This document shows positions 34,520 through 41,390 of a stretch of DNA of 64,000 bases, piece after piece. Both the position numbers and the translations under genes were made by a program. How positions within the stretch are numbered: position 1 is the first letter of the stretch; each line of letters opens with the position of its first letter. A model generated the notes under the pieces. It worked only from the letters and a program-made list of their open reading frames with translations. It had not been told where the DNA came from and did no database searches. Source of the stretch: Brevibacterium yomogidense (GTDB taxonomy: Bacteria; Actinomycetota; Actinomycetes; Actinomycetales; Brevibacteriaceae); assembly GCF_016107685.1 (NCBI RefSeq), contig NZ_JABASY010000002.1:372001-436000 (forward strand). Direction: 5' to 3'.

Positions 34520-35887
34520 GTGGAATCACAGACAGGGGCGCCCGGAGTGGCCTCAGGCGCCAGTGGGCGCATCGCCATCAGCGGACGCACTGCGGCGGAG
34601 ATCGCGGACAGCGTCCGCGACCTCGTCGACCGCGGCGACCTGGGGCCCGGAGACGGGCTGCCGTCGGTGCGGGCGCTGGCCGACGACCTCGGCGTCAACC
34701 GCAACACGGTCGTCTCCGCATACGGCCAACTGAGCCGGACCGGGGTCGTCGAGGGGCAGGGCCGCGCCGGTACTCGCATCGCCGGGCACGCTCCCGTTGC
34801 GCAGGAAGGGTATGCGCCGCAGGGGACGCTGCGGGACGTCGCCAGCGGCAACCCCGACCCCGCACTCATCCCGGACCCGTCGGACGCGCTGTACGCGGCA
34901 GGGGGACGGCCGGTCCTCTACGGAGAGCCGGTCATCGACGCGGACCTCGAGCAGTGGGCGCGGGCGTGGATAAGCCCGGACACGCCCGACGCCTTCGCGC
35001 TCACCGTCACGAGCGGCGCGGTCGACGCGGTCGAACGGCTGCTGGCCCAAGCGCTGTCCCGCGACGACGCGGTCGCGCTCGAGGACCCCTGCTTCCTCGC
35101 GAGCATCCACACCGTCCGCCTGGGCGGCTACCGTGCGGTCCCCGTCGCCGTCGACGACGAGGGCATGACGGTCGAGGGGCTGCGTGCCGCGCTCGACCAG
35201 GGTGTGCGTGCGGTCGTCTGCACCCCGCGCGCACAGAACCCCACGGGCGCGTCGAGGAGCGCCGCCCGCGCTGCCCAGCTGCGCGATGTCCTCGCCGATC
35301 ACCCGTACGTGCTCGTCATCGAGGACGACTACTACTCGCTGCTGTCCCAGCGGCCCTTCCACCCGATCATCGGGCCGGGGCACCGCCGCTGGGCGCTCGT
35401 GCGGTCGCTGTCGAAGTTCATCGGCCCGGACATCGCCGTCGCCCTGGTCGCCTCCGACGAGGACACCGCGGACAGGCTCGCGATGCGGCTGAGCCCCGGC
35501 ACGACCTGGGTGAGTCACCTCCTGCAGCGGGTGGCCCACGCGCTCCTCACCGACGACGCGGCGGTCGCGACCGTCGCACGTGCCGGTGCGCACTACGCCC
35601 GGCGGAACGCGCAGTTCGCGCGGCTGCTGAGCGAGCGAGGCCTGCAGGTGGCGGCCGGGGACGGGCTGAGTCTGTGGGTCCCCGTCGCCGTGCCCGCCGG
35701 GGGTGTCCGTGATTCCCTGGCCCGCCGAGGCTGGCTCGTGCGGCCCGGAGACGAATTCCGCTTCGCCGACCAGGCGGCCGTGTCCCACCGGCTGCGGATC
35801 ACGGTCCATTCCCTCACCGACGCCGAGGCCGCAACCCTGGCCGACGCCCTCGTCGCCTCTGTCGAGGAGGCCGGCGGAGACGGCTGA
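34520..35887 (+). CDS. pdxR: MocR/GntR family regulator PdxR
   Basis: 455-aa fusion of a GntR winged helix (about residues 10-75; [22 protein letters not shown]) with an aminotransferase-fold domain that binds PLP ([14 protein letters not shown] has the Schiff-base Lys; VIEDDYYS the PLP-ring Asp). PdxR senses PLP and controls pdxS. The GTG at 34520 is preferred because a -10 box ends seven bases before it; ATG 34496 would add eight residues and fall in the promoter. The position beside pdxS and the operator repeats make the assignment strong. Confidence 0.9.
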   Translation: MESQTGAPGVASGASGRIAISGRTAAEIADSVRDLVDRGDLGPGDGLPSVRALADDLGVNRNTVVSAYGQLSRTGVVEGQGRAGTRIAGHAPVAQEGYAPQGTLRDVASGNPDPALIPDPSDALYAAGGRPVLYGEPVIDADLEQWARAWISPDTPDAFALTVTSGAVDAVERLLAQALSRDDAVALEDPCFLASIHTVRLGGYRAVPVAVDDEGMTVEGLRAALDQGVRAVVCTPRAQNPTGASRSAARAAQLRDVLADHPYVLVIEDDYYSLLSQRPFHPIIGPGHRRWALVRSLSKFIGPDIAVALVASDEDTADRLAMRLSPGTTWVSHLLQRVAHALLTDDAAVATVARAGAHYARRNAQFARLLSERGLQVAAGDGLSLWVPVAVPAGGVRDSLARRGWLVRPGDEFRFADQAAVSHRLRITVHSLTDAEAATLADALVASVEEAGGDG

Positions 35888-35903
35888 TGCTCAGCAGTGC
35901 CGC

Positions 35904-36125
35904 TCAGTAGTGCCCGGGTGGGTCGCTGCTGGGAAAGGACTCCTTGCCCCATTCGTCGGCGAGCGCGTCGTCGTGATCGTGTGCGGCCTTGTCGACAGCA
36001 GCCTGGCTGCGGTCCGGTGTCTCGTCCGTCGGCACGTCGACAGGAACGGGATCAGTCGTGGGCACCGCGGGGTCTGCGGGCCGACCGCCCGTCGGTCCGT
36101 TGGGCTCCGTCGTGTGTGCGTCCAT
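35904..36125 (-). CDS. small acidic protein with ESFPxSDPP tail (copy 1)
   Basis: 73 aa. It is Pro/Thr/Asp-rich and predicted disordered up to about residue 50, then ends ADEWGKESFPSSDPPGHY. The next gene upstream (36287-36499) encodes a paralogue with nearly the same tail. AGGAGGACGATCACG before the ATG is a good ribosome site, which favours the ATG at 36125 over the longer open frame. The tail occurs at the ends of many small bacterial proteins of unknown role. A 37-bp element shared with the paralogue lies 51 bases upstream. Function unknown. Confidence 0.72.
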   Translation of the reverse strand: MDAHTTEPNGPTGGRPADPAVPTTDPVPVDVPTDETPDRSQAAVDKAAHDHDDALADEWGKESFPSSDPPGHY

Positions 36126-36175
36126 CGTGATCGTCCTCCTCAGGATGCGACCCGGTGGCCACGACCGGGCCTCCC

Positions 36176-36212
36176 CTCTCACGGTACGCCCGCCGGTAAG
36201 GCGTGTCGAGGG
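36176..36212 (-). promoter_or_regulatory. duplicated upstream element, copy 1
   Basis: This 37-bp block matches 36555-36591 at 29 of 37 positions without gaps, with invariant blocks CTCTCAC, GTACG and GGCGTGTCGAG. It sits 51 bases before the start of the first ESFPxSDPP gene (minus strand). It is probably a promoter or operator of both paralogues. Confidence 0.55.
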
Positions 36213-36286
36213 TCACATGGGCCTCAGGTCGTAGCGTCTGCGCAACCCGGCGCCTCTTCTCGTGGCAGCCGGCGCCTGCGGCGCGG

Positions 36287-36499
36287 TCAGTGGTTCGCGG
36301 GCGGGTCGCTGGCGGGGAAGGATTCCTTGCCCCATTCGTCTGCGACCTCGACCTCGGTCTCGAGGTCCGTGTCCTCGGCCTCCCGCGCTTCGGCCCGCTG
36401 AGCCGCCGCCTTCTGCGCGTCGGCCTCCTGTGGATCGAGATGCTGCGGGTCGGCTGCCCGCGGGCCGTTGTCCTCCCGCGGTCGGTTCATGTCGTCCAT
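36287..36499 (-). CDS. small acidic protein with ESFPxSDPP tail (copy 2)
   Basis: 70 aa. The N-terminal part is Asp/Pro/Gln/Ala-rich (a short helical stretch at about residues 25-45 with EADAQKAAAQRAEAREAE), and the end is VADEWGKESFPASDPPANH, matching copy 1 at 14 of the last 18 positions. AGGAGGGCG lies just upstream of the ATG. A conserved 37-bp block lies 56 bases before the start. It is divergent from the ATP-grasp ligase gene. Function unknown; likely co-regulated with copy 1. Confidence 0.75.
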   Translation of the reverse strand: MDDMNRPREDNGPRAADPQHLDPQEADAQKAAAQRAEAREAEDTDLETEVEVADEWGKESFPASDPPANH

Positions 36500-36554
36500 C
36501 TCGCCCTCCTCCTGTCCGGGGTTGTGTGCGCCGATCGGACTGCGCCGGGTCCGG

Positions 36555-36591
36555 CTCTCACCGTACGTCTGCGAGTGGGGCGTGTCGAGAG
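36555..36591 (-). promoter_or_regulatory. duplicated upstream element, copy 2
   Basis: The partner of 36176-36212, 56 bases before the start of the second ESFPxSDPP gene. On the minus strand it reads CTCGACACGCC, then about 12 variable bases, then CGTAC and GTGAGAG. The two conserved blocks at fixed distance resemble a -35/-10 pair for an alternative sigma factor, but this is a guess. Confidence 0.5.
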
Positions 36592-36763
36592 CCCGTTAAG
36601 CAAGGCGGCTTGCTGAGGGCCCGCTGGGAGAACGATGGGCGGTGAGGGTGTCCGGGTCGGTGCCGGTTGTGTGTCGTGCCGGGCGCCCATACGGTCGAAC
36701 CAGCACGAAAAGAACAAGGCACCTTCACCTCACGGCGTGCGCGCCCACAGAGAGCGAGTGACT

Positions 36764-38062
36764 ATGAGCCCCACGAATATCTTCGTCCTGGCCATGACGG
36801 ACGAACAGCGCAGAGAGCTCGAGACCGTACGGGGAGCAGAGGACCTCACGTTCCACAACCTTCTCGCTTACGACAGGGCAGTCGGGGTCGGAGAGATCGA
36901 TTTCGAAGGACTCCTCGCGGAGGCGCGAGCCGAACTCGACGCGTTCGACGGCTCCGTCGACGCGATCATCGCCCACTGGGACTTCCCGTCGAGCATCATC
37001 GGACCGATCCTTGCGGCGGAACGGGGACTCCCCGCCCCGTCGCTCACGAGTCTGCTGGCGAGCGAGCACAAGTACTGGAGCCGCCTCGCCCAGCGTGAGT
37101 GCATCCCCGAATGCGTCCCCGGCTTCGCCGCGTTCGACCCGTTCGACGATGACGCGCTCACGCACGTCCGCAGCGAACTGTCCTTCCCGTTCTGGGTGAA
37201 GCCCGTCAAGGCGCACTCCTCGATGCTGGGGTTCAAAGTGACGAACGACGACGACTTCAGGGAGGCCCAGTTGGAGATCCGGGAGTCGATCGAGGGGATG
37301 GGCGATGCGTTCAACGCGGCTCTCCGGCTCGTCGATGTGCCGGACGAGGTCGGTGCGGCAGGCGGCAACACGTGCCTGGCGGAGCAGTTCGTCGAAGGGG
37401 TGCAGGCCGCGCCGGAGGGCACGGTGTTCCGCGGCGAATTCCGGGTCCACGGACTGTTCGACATGCACAAGGACGAGGCTGGGACCAGCTTCGACCGCCT
37501 CGACTACCCGGCCGGCAGCGTGCCCGAGCACGTGCAGACGAGGATGATCGACCTCTCGCGTCGCTACCTCGAGCACGTGGGATTCGACGACGGCTGCTTC
37601 AACGCGGAGTTCATGTGGGACGAGTCTGACGACCAGCTGTGGCTCGTCGAGGTGAACACCCGGATCAGCCAGTCGCACAGCGATCTCTTCGCCAAGGTGG
37701 ACGGTGGATCGAACCACGAGGTGGCGATCGACATCGCACGAGGTATCACGCCTCGCATGCCGCACCGTGAAGGCGACTACGCCGTCGCAGGCCAGTGCAT
37801 GGTCTTCCACGACGAGGATGTCGTCGTCACTCGCGTGCCCGACGACGAGGACATGGTGCGGATCCGGGCGCACTACCCTGATGTGAGGTTCGTCCCCGAG
37901 GTCGAGGTGGGGGACCGGCTGTCGGAGCTGGCGGGGCAGGACAGCTACCGCCACATCGTCGGCAAGCTCTACATCGGTGCGGACAGCCGCGACGAGCTGG
38001 GCCGACTGCACAAGGAGGTCGCGGCTGCGCTGCCGTTCGAGTACGAAGAGCCCGAGGACTGA
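36764..38062 (+). CDS. ATP-grasp ligase
   Basis: 432-aa ATP-grasp enzyme. A Rossmann-like pre-domain (about residues 1-110, with DAIIAHWDFPSSIIGPILAAE) precedes the grasp domain, which has FPFWVKPVKAHSS (ATP-binding Lys), CLAEQFVEGV (hinge) and LWLVEVNTRISQSHSDLF (metal-binding Glu and Asn). The C-terminal 90 residues resemble the biotin-carboxylase-type cap. Such enzymes couple a carboxylate to an amine or similar. It is followed after 48 bases by a CocE/NonD hydrolase. The product is unknown. ATG 36764 is chosen for family length; the upstream open frame is Cys/Arg-rich and unlikely. Confidence 0.85.
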   Translation: MSPTNIFVLAMTDEQRRELETVRGAEDLTFHNLLAYDRAVGVGEIDFEGLLAEARAELDAFDGSVDAIIAHWDFPSSIIGPILAAERGLPAPSLTSLLASEHKYWSRLAQRECIPECVPGFAAFDPFDDDALTHVRSELSFPFWVKPVKAHSSMLGFKVTNDDDFREAQLEIRESIEGMGDAFNAALRLVDVPDEVGAAGGNTCLAEQFVEGVQAAPEGTVFRGEFRVHGLFDMHKDEAGTSFDRLDYPAGSVPEHVQTRMIDLSRRYLEHVGFDDGCFNAEFMWDESDDQLWLVEVNTRISQSHSDLFAKVDGGSNHEVAIDIARGITPRMPHREGDYAVAGQCMVFHDEDVVVTRVPDDEDMVRIRAHYPDVRFVPEVEVGDRLSELAGQDSYRHIVGKLYIGADSRDELGRLHKEVAAALPFEYEEPED

Positions 38063-38110
38063 GATCGGCGGTGCGCAGGCCCCTGGCCTTCACACGAGAG
38101 GAGACTCTGC

Positions 38111-40147
38111 ATGAGAACCACCATGGACTTCCCCCACGAGGTGCGCGTCGTCGAGAACGTCTTCATCCCGCTGCGTGACGGCCAGCGGGTCGCTGCACGG
38201 ATGTGGATACCGACCTCGGCGGAATCGCGCCCGCTCCCGGCCGTGCTCGAGTACATCCCGTACCGCAAGCGCGACGGGACCCGGGGCCGGGACGCGCTCA
38301 ACCACCCGTACACGGCGGGGCACGGATACGTCTGTGTCCGCGTCGACATGCGCGGCAGCGGCGACTCCGACGGCGTCCTCGTCGACGAGTACATGGAGCA
38401 GGAGCACGCGGACGCGGAGGACGTCATCGCCTGGCTCGCCGAGCAGCCGTGGTGCGACGGCAACGTCGGGATGATGGGCATCTCGTGGGGCGGGTTCAAC
38501 AGTCTCCAGGTGGCCGCCCGCAGACCGCCCGCGCTCAAGGCGATAGTGAGCGCCTCCGCCACGGACGACCTGTACGTGGACAACATGCACTACATGGGCG
38601 GTGCGCTCCTGTCGGACAACCTGTCCGAGGCGACCGTCATGTTCGCCTTCAACAGCCTCCCGCCGGACCCCGCGATCGTCGGGGAGCGGTGGCGGGACAT
38701 GTGGCACGAACGGCTGGAGGGCAGCGGCCTCTGGATCGAGCAGTGGCTCCAGCACCAGCGTCGCGACGACTATTGGAAGCGCGCCTCTGTCAACGAGGAC
38801 TATGCGGACATCACTTGCCCCGTCATGGCGGTGGGCGGCTGGGCGGACGGCTACACGAACGCGATCTTCCGGCTCATGGAGCACCTCGATGTGCCGCGTC
38901 GTGCCCTCATCGGACCGTGGGGCCACAAGTATCCGCACCTGGGTGTGCCAGGACCCACGATCGGGTTCCTCCAGGAGACGGTCCGCTGGTGGGACCACTG
39001 GCTCAAGGGCTCGGACACCGGGATCATGGACGAACCGATGATGCGGGTGTGGATGCAGGACAGCGTCGCCCCGCAGGCGTCCTATGCGGAGAGGCCCGGC
39101 CGCTGGGTGGCCGAGCCGTCCTGGCCCTCCCCGCACACGGAGACTCTCGAGTACGCGCTGAGCGGCCACCACCTCGTGCCCGAACCGGACGAGGGCCAAG
39201 CCAGTGAGGTGACCCTCGCGTCACCCCTGAGCGTGGGGCTTTTCGCGGGCAAGTGGGCCTCGTACGCCGCGACACCGGACCTGCCGTTCGACCAGCGGGA
39301 GGAGGACGGCGGCGCGCTCGTCTACGAGACGAAGCCGCTGGACCACGACCTCGAGGTGCTCGGGATGGCGGAGTGCGAGCTCGAGGTGTCGGCGGACGCT
39401 CCCGTCGCCCAGGTCATCGCACGACTGTCCGACGTGCTGCCCGACGGGGAGACGACCCGTGTGACCTATGGGGTCCTCAACCTCACTCACCGCGACGGCA
39501 GTGCGGAGCCGACCCCACTGGAGCCCGGTGAGAAGTACAGAGTGCGCATTCCCCTCAACGGCATCGCACAGCACTTCCCGAAGGGCCACCGCATCCGCCT
39601 GTCACTGTCGACGTCCTACTTCCCGCTCGTGTGGCCGGCACCCACGGCGGCCTCCGTCACCTTCACGACGGAGGTGAGCCGGTTGCGCCTGCCGGTGCGC
39701 CCGCCCCGGGAGGACGACGCCCGTCTGCGGGAACTCGAACCGGCGGAAGCGGCACCGGAGCTCGAGACGGAGACACTGGCACCCGGCAACCACCAGTGGC
39801 GAGTGATCCGCGACCTCGCGACCGACGTGTCCACCCTCGAGATCGTCAACGACGAAGGGGCGTTCCAGATCGCGGAGACCGGCACCGTCATGCGACGCGC
39901 GACGAACGAGTGGTTCAGCTTCCGATGGAACGACGTGAACTCCATTCGGGGCGAGACCAAGACCCTGAGGCGGATCGAACGGGAGGGATGGCGGACCGAA
40001 GTCGTCACCCGCACCGTCCTCACGTCGACGGAGCACGACTTCCACATCACTGCCGAACTGGACGCGTACGAACTCGATGCCGCACGTGGGCATCCGCGCG
40101 TCTACTCGCAGAACTGGCACACGTCGGTTCCCCGCGACTGCGTGTGA
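38111..40147 (+). CDS. CocE/NonD family serine hydrolase (X-Pro dipeptidyl-peptidase type)
   Basis: 678-aa hydrolase. The alpha/beta-hydrolase core holds GISWGG with nucleophile Ser125, an Asp at about 244 (GGWADGYTN) and His275 in GPWGHKYPH; a jelly-roll C-terminal domain starts near residue 340. It is about 100 residues longer than CocE, with an extra C-terminal segment. Relatives cleave cocaine esters, cephalosporin esters or N-terminal X-Pro dipeptides. GAGGAG eight bases before the ATG supports the start. It is co-directional with the ATP-grasp ligase, so the two may make and break the same amide or peptide bond. Confidence 0.9.
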   Translation: MRTTMDFPHEVRVVENVFIPLRDGQRVAARMWIPTSAESRPLPAVLEYIPYRKRDGTRGRDALNHPYTAGHGYVCVRVDMRGSGDSDGVLVDEYMEQEHADAEDVIAWLAEQPWCDGNVGMMGISWGGFNSLQVAARRPPALKAIVSASATDDLYVDNMHYMGGALLSDNLSEATVMFAFNSLPPDPAIVGERWRDMWHERLEGSGLWIEQWLQHQRRDDYWKRASVNEDYADITCPVMAVGGWADGYTNAIFRLMEHLDVPRRALIGPWGHKYPHLGVPGPTIGFLQETVRWWDHWLKGSDTGIMDEPMMRVWMQDSVAPQASYAERPGRWVAEPSWPSPHTETLEYALSGHHLVPEPDEGQASEVTLASPLSVGLFAGKWASYAATPDLPFDQREEDGGALVYETKPLDHDLEVLGMAECELEVSADAPVAQVIARLSDVLPDGETTRVTYGVLNLTHRDGSAEPTPLEPGEKYRVRIPLNGIAQHFPKGHRIRLSLSTSYFPLVWPAPTAASVTFTTEVSRLRLPVRPPREDDARLRELEPAEAAPELETETLAPGNHQWRVIRDLATDVSTLEIVNDEGAFQIAETGTVMRRATNEWFSFRWNDVNSIRGETKTLRRIEREGWRTEVVTRTVLTSTEHDFHITAELDAYELDAARGHPRVYSQNWHTSVPRDCV

Positions 40148-40169
40148 ACCGGACTGAGCGGAGCCGGCG

Positions 40170-40220
40170 AGAGCACTGGTGGGGGCGCGACCCCCAGGGT
40201 CGCGCCCCCACCAGTGCTCT
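40170..40220. terminator. 24-bp perfect hairpin shared by convergent genes
   Basis: Arms 40170-40193 and 40197-40220 pair perfectly over 24 bases with a 3-base loop. It lies between the ends of the CocE/NonD gene and the Ku gene, and the last base of the right arm is in the Ku stop codon. It should work as a bidirectional terminator for both genes. Confidence 0.8.
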
Positions 40221-41305
40221 CAGGCGGACTTCGACGAACCAGAGGACTTCTTCGCTGAGGTCTTCGTAGGCTCGGTCTTCTTCGTCGAGGCCTTCGTCCC
40301 GGACCCTTGTGCTCTGGTCTTCTTCGTCGTGGCCTTCGTAGGCTCGGTCTTCTTCGCTGAACTCTTCGTCCCGGACCCCTTCGTTCCGGACCCCTTCTCT
40401 CCGCTCTTCTTCGCCGACGAGGCCCGGGGCTTCTTCTTCGGTGCGGAACCGGACTTCTTGGCAGAGCTCGTGGCCGTCGATCGTGCCTTCTTCGCCGCGG
40501 GCTTCCGCGCGCTCGTCCGCTTGGAGTCGACGCTTCGCCTGAGCGCCTCCATGAGGTCGATGACATCGCCACCACCGTCGGCGTCGTCCTCAGAAACATC
40601 CCCGAAGGTCGCGTCCGTGTCGAGGACGTCTCCGTGCTCCATCTTCGCGTCGATGAGAGCACGCAGCTGCTCCTGGTATTCGTCGACGAACCTGTCCGGT
40701 TCGTAGTCCTCGGAGAACTGCTCCACGAGGGACCGCGCCATCTTCATCTCCCGGGCACTGATCTTCACGTCGGACCGTGTCGACGGGAAGTCTGCCTCCC
40801 GAAGCTCGTCGGCCCACCGGATGGTCTGCAGCACGATGACCTCGTCCCGCACTCTCAAGGCGGCCAGACGGGTGCGGGAGCGCATCGCGAACTTCACGAT
40901 CGCGGTCCGTTCGGTCTGCTCCAGCACATTCCGCAACAGGATGTACGCCTTGGGCGACTTCGAATCCGGCTCGAGGTAGTAGCTCTTCTCGAAGCTCATC
41001 GGATCGATCTGCTCGTCGGGCACGAACTGCACGACCTCGATGTCGCTGCCTTCGCCCGCAGGCAGCGAGTCGAGGTCCTCGTCGGTGATGATGACGGTGT
41101 CCTCACCGTCGTCGAAGGCCTTGTCGATGTGCTCGAAGTCGATCTTCTTGCCGCAGACCTCGCAGCGGCGCTGGTAGCGAATGCGCCCGCCGTCGTCGTC
41201 ATGGACCTGGTGCAGTGAGACGTCGTGGCTCTGGGTGGCCGAGTACAGCTTCACGGGCACGCTCACGAGGCCGAACGCCACTGTTCCGGACTTGATCGCT
41301 CTCAT
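40220..41305 (-). CDS. ku: non-homologous end-joining protein Ku
   Basis: 361-aa bacterial Ku homodimer that binds DNA ends and recruits LigD. MRAIKSGTVAFGLVSVPVKLY is the family start; the ring-forming core covers about residues 1-255 (CEVCGKKI, ELREADFP, MARSLVEQFSEDYEPDRFVDEYQEQLRALID). A Lys/Ser/Thr-rich tail of about 100 residues follows, including KKTEPTK twice, 24 residues apart; such tails bind DNA and tune end bridging. It is divergent from ligD with 85 bases between the starts. Confidence 0.96.
   Translation of the reverse strand: MRAIKSGTVAFGLVSVPVKLYSATQSHDVSLHQVHDDDGGRIRYQRRCEVCGKKIDFEHIDKAFDDGEDTVIITDEDLDSLPAGEGSDIEVVQFVPDEQIDPMSFEKSYYLEPDSKSPKAYILLRNVLEQTERTAIVKFAMRSRTRLAALRVRDEVIVLQTIRWADELREADFPSTRSDVKISAREMKMARSLVEQFSEDYEPDRFVDEYQEQLRALIDAKMEHGDVLDTDATFGDVSEDDADGGGDVIDLMEALRRSVDSKRTSARKPAAKKARSTATSSAKKSGSAPKKKPRASSAKKSGEKGSGTKGSGTKSSAKKTEPTKATTKKTRAQGSGTKASTKKTEPTKTSAKKSSGSSKSA
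40262..40356. repeat. 23-bp direct repeat inside the Ku tail
   Basis: The same 23 bases occur at 40262-40284 and 40334-40356, 72 bases (24 codons) apart, in frame, encoding the two KKTEPTK units of the Ku C-terminal tail. It suggests tail growth by in-frame duplication. Confidence 0.7.
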
Positions 41306-41390
41306 GTCACACCCCTGTCGGTGGGCTCGGGACAGCAGTAGCATGTGTCGTGAACCAGCCTAGCGAGTTCACCAAGGAACACAACGGTCC

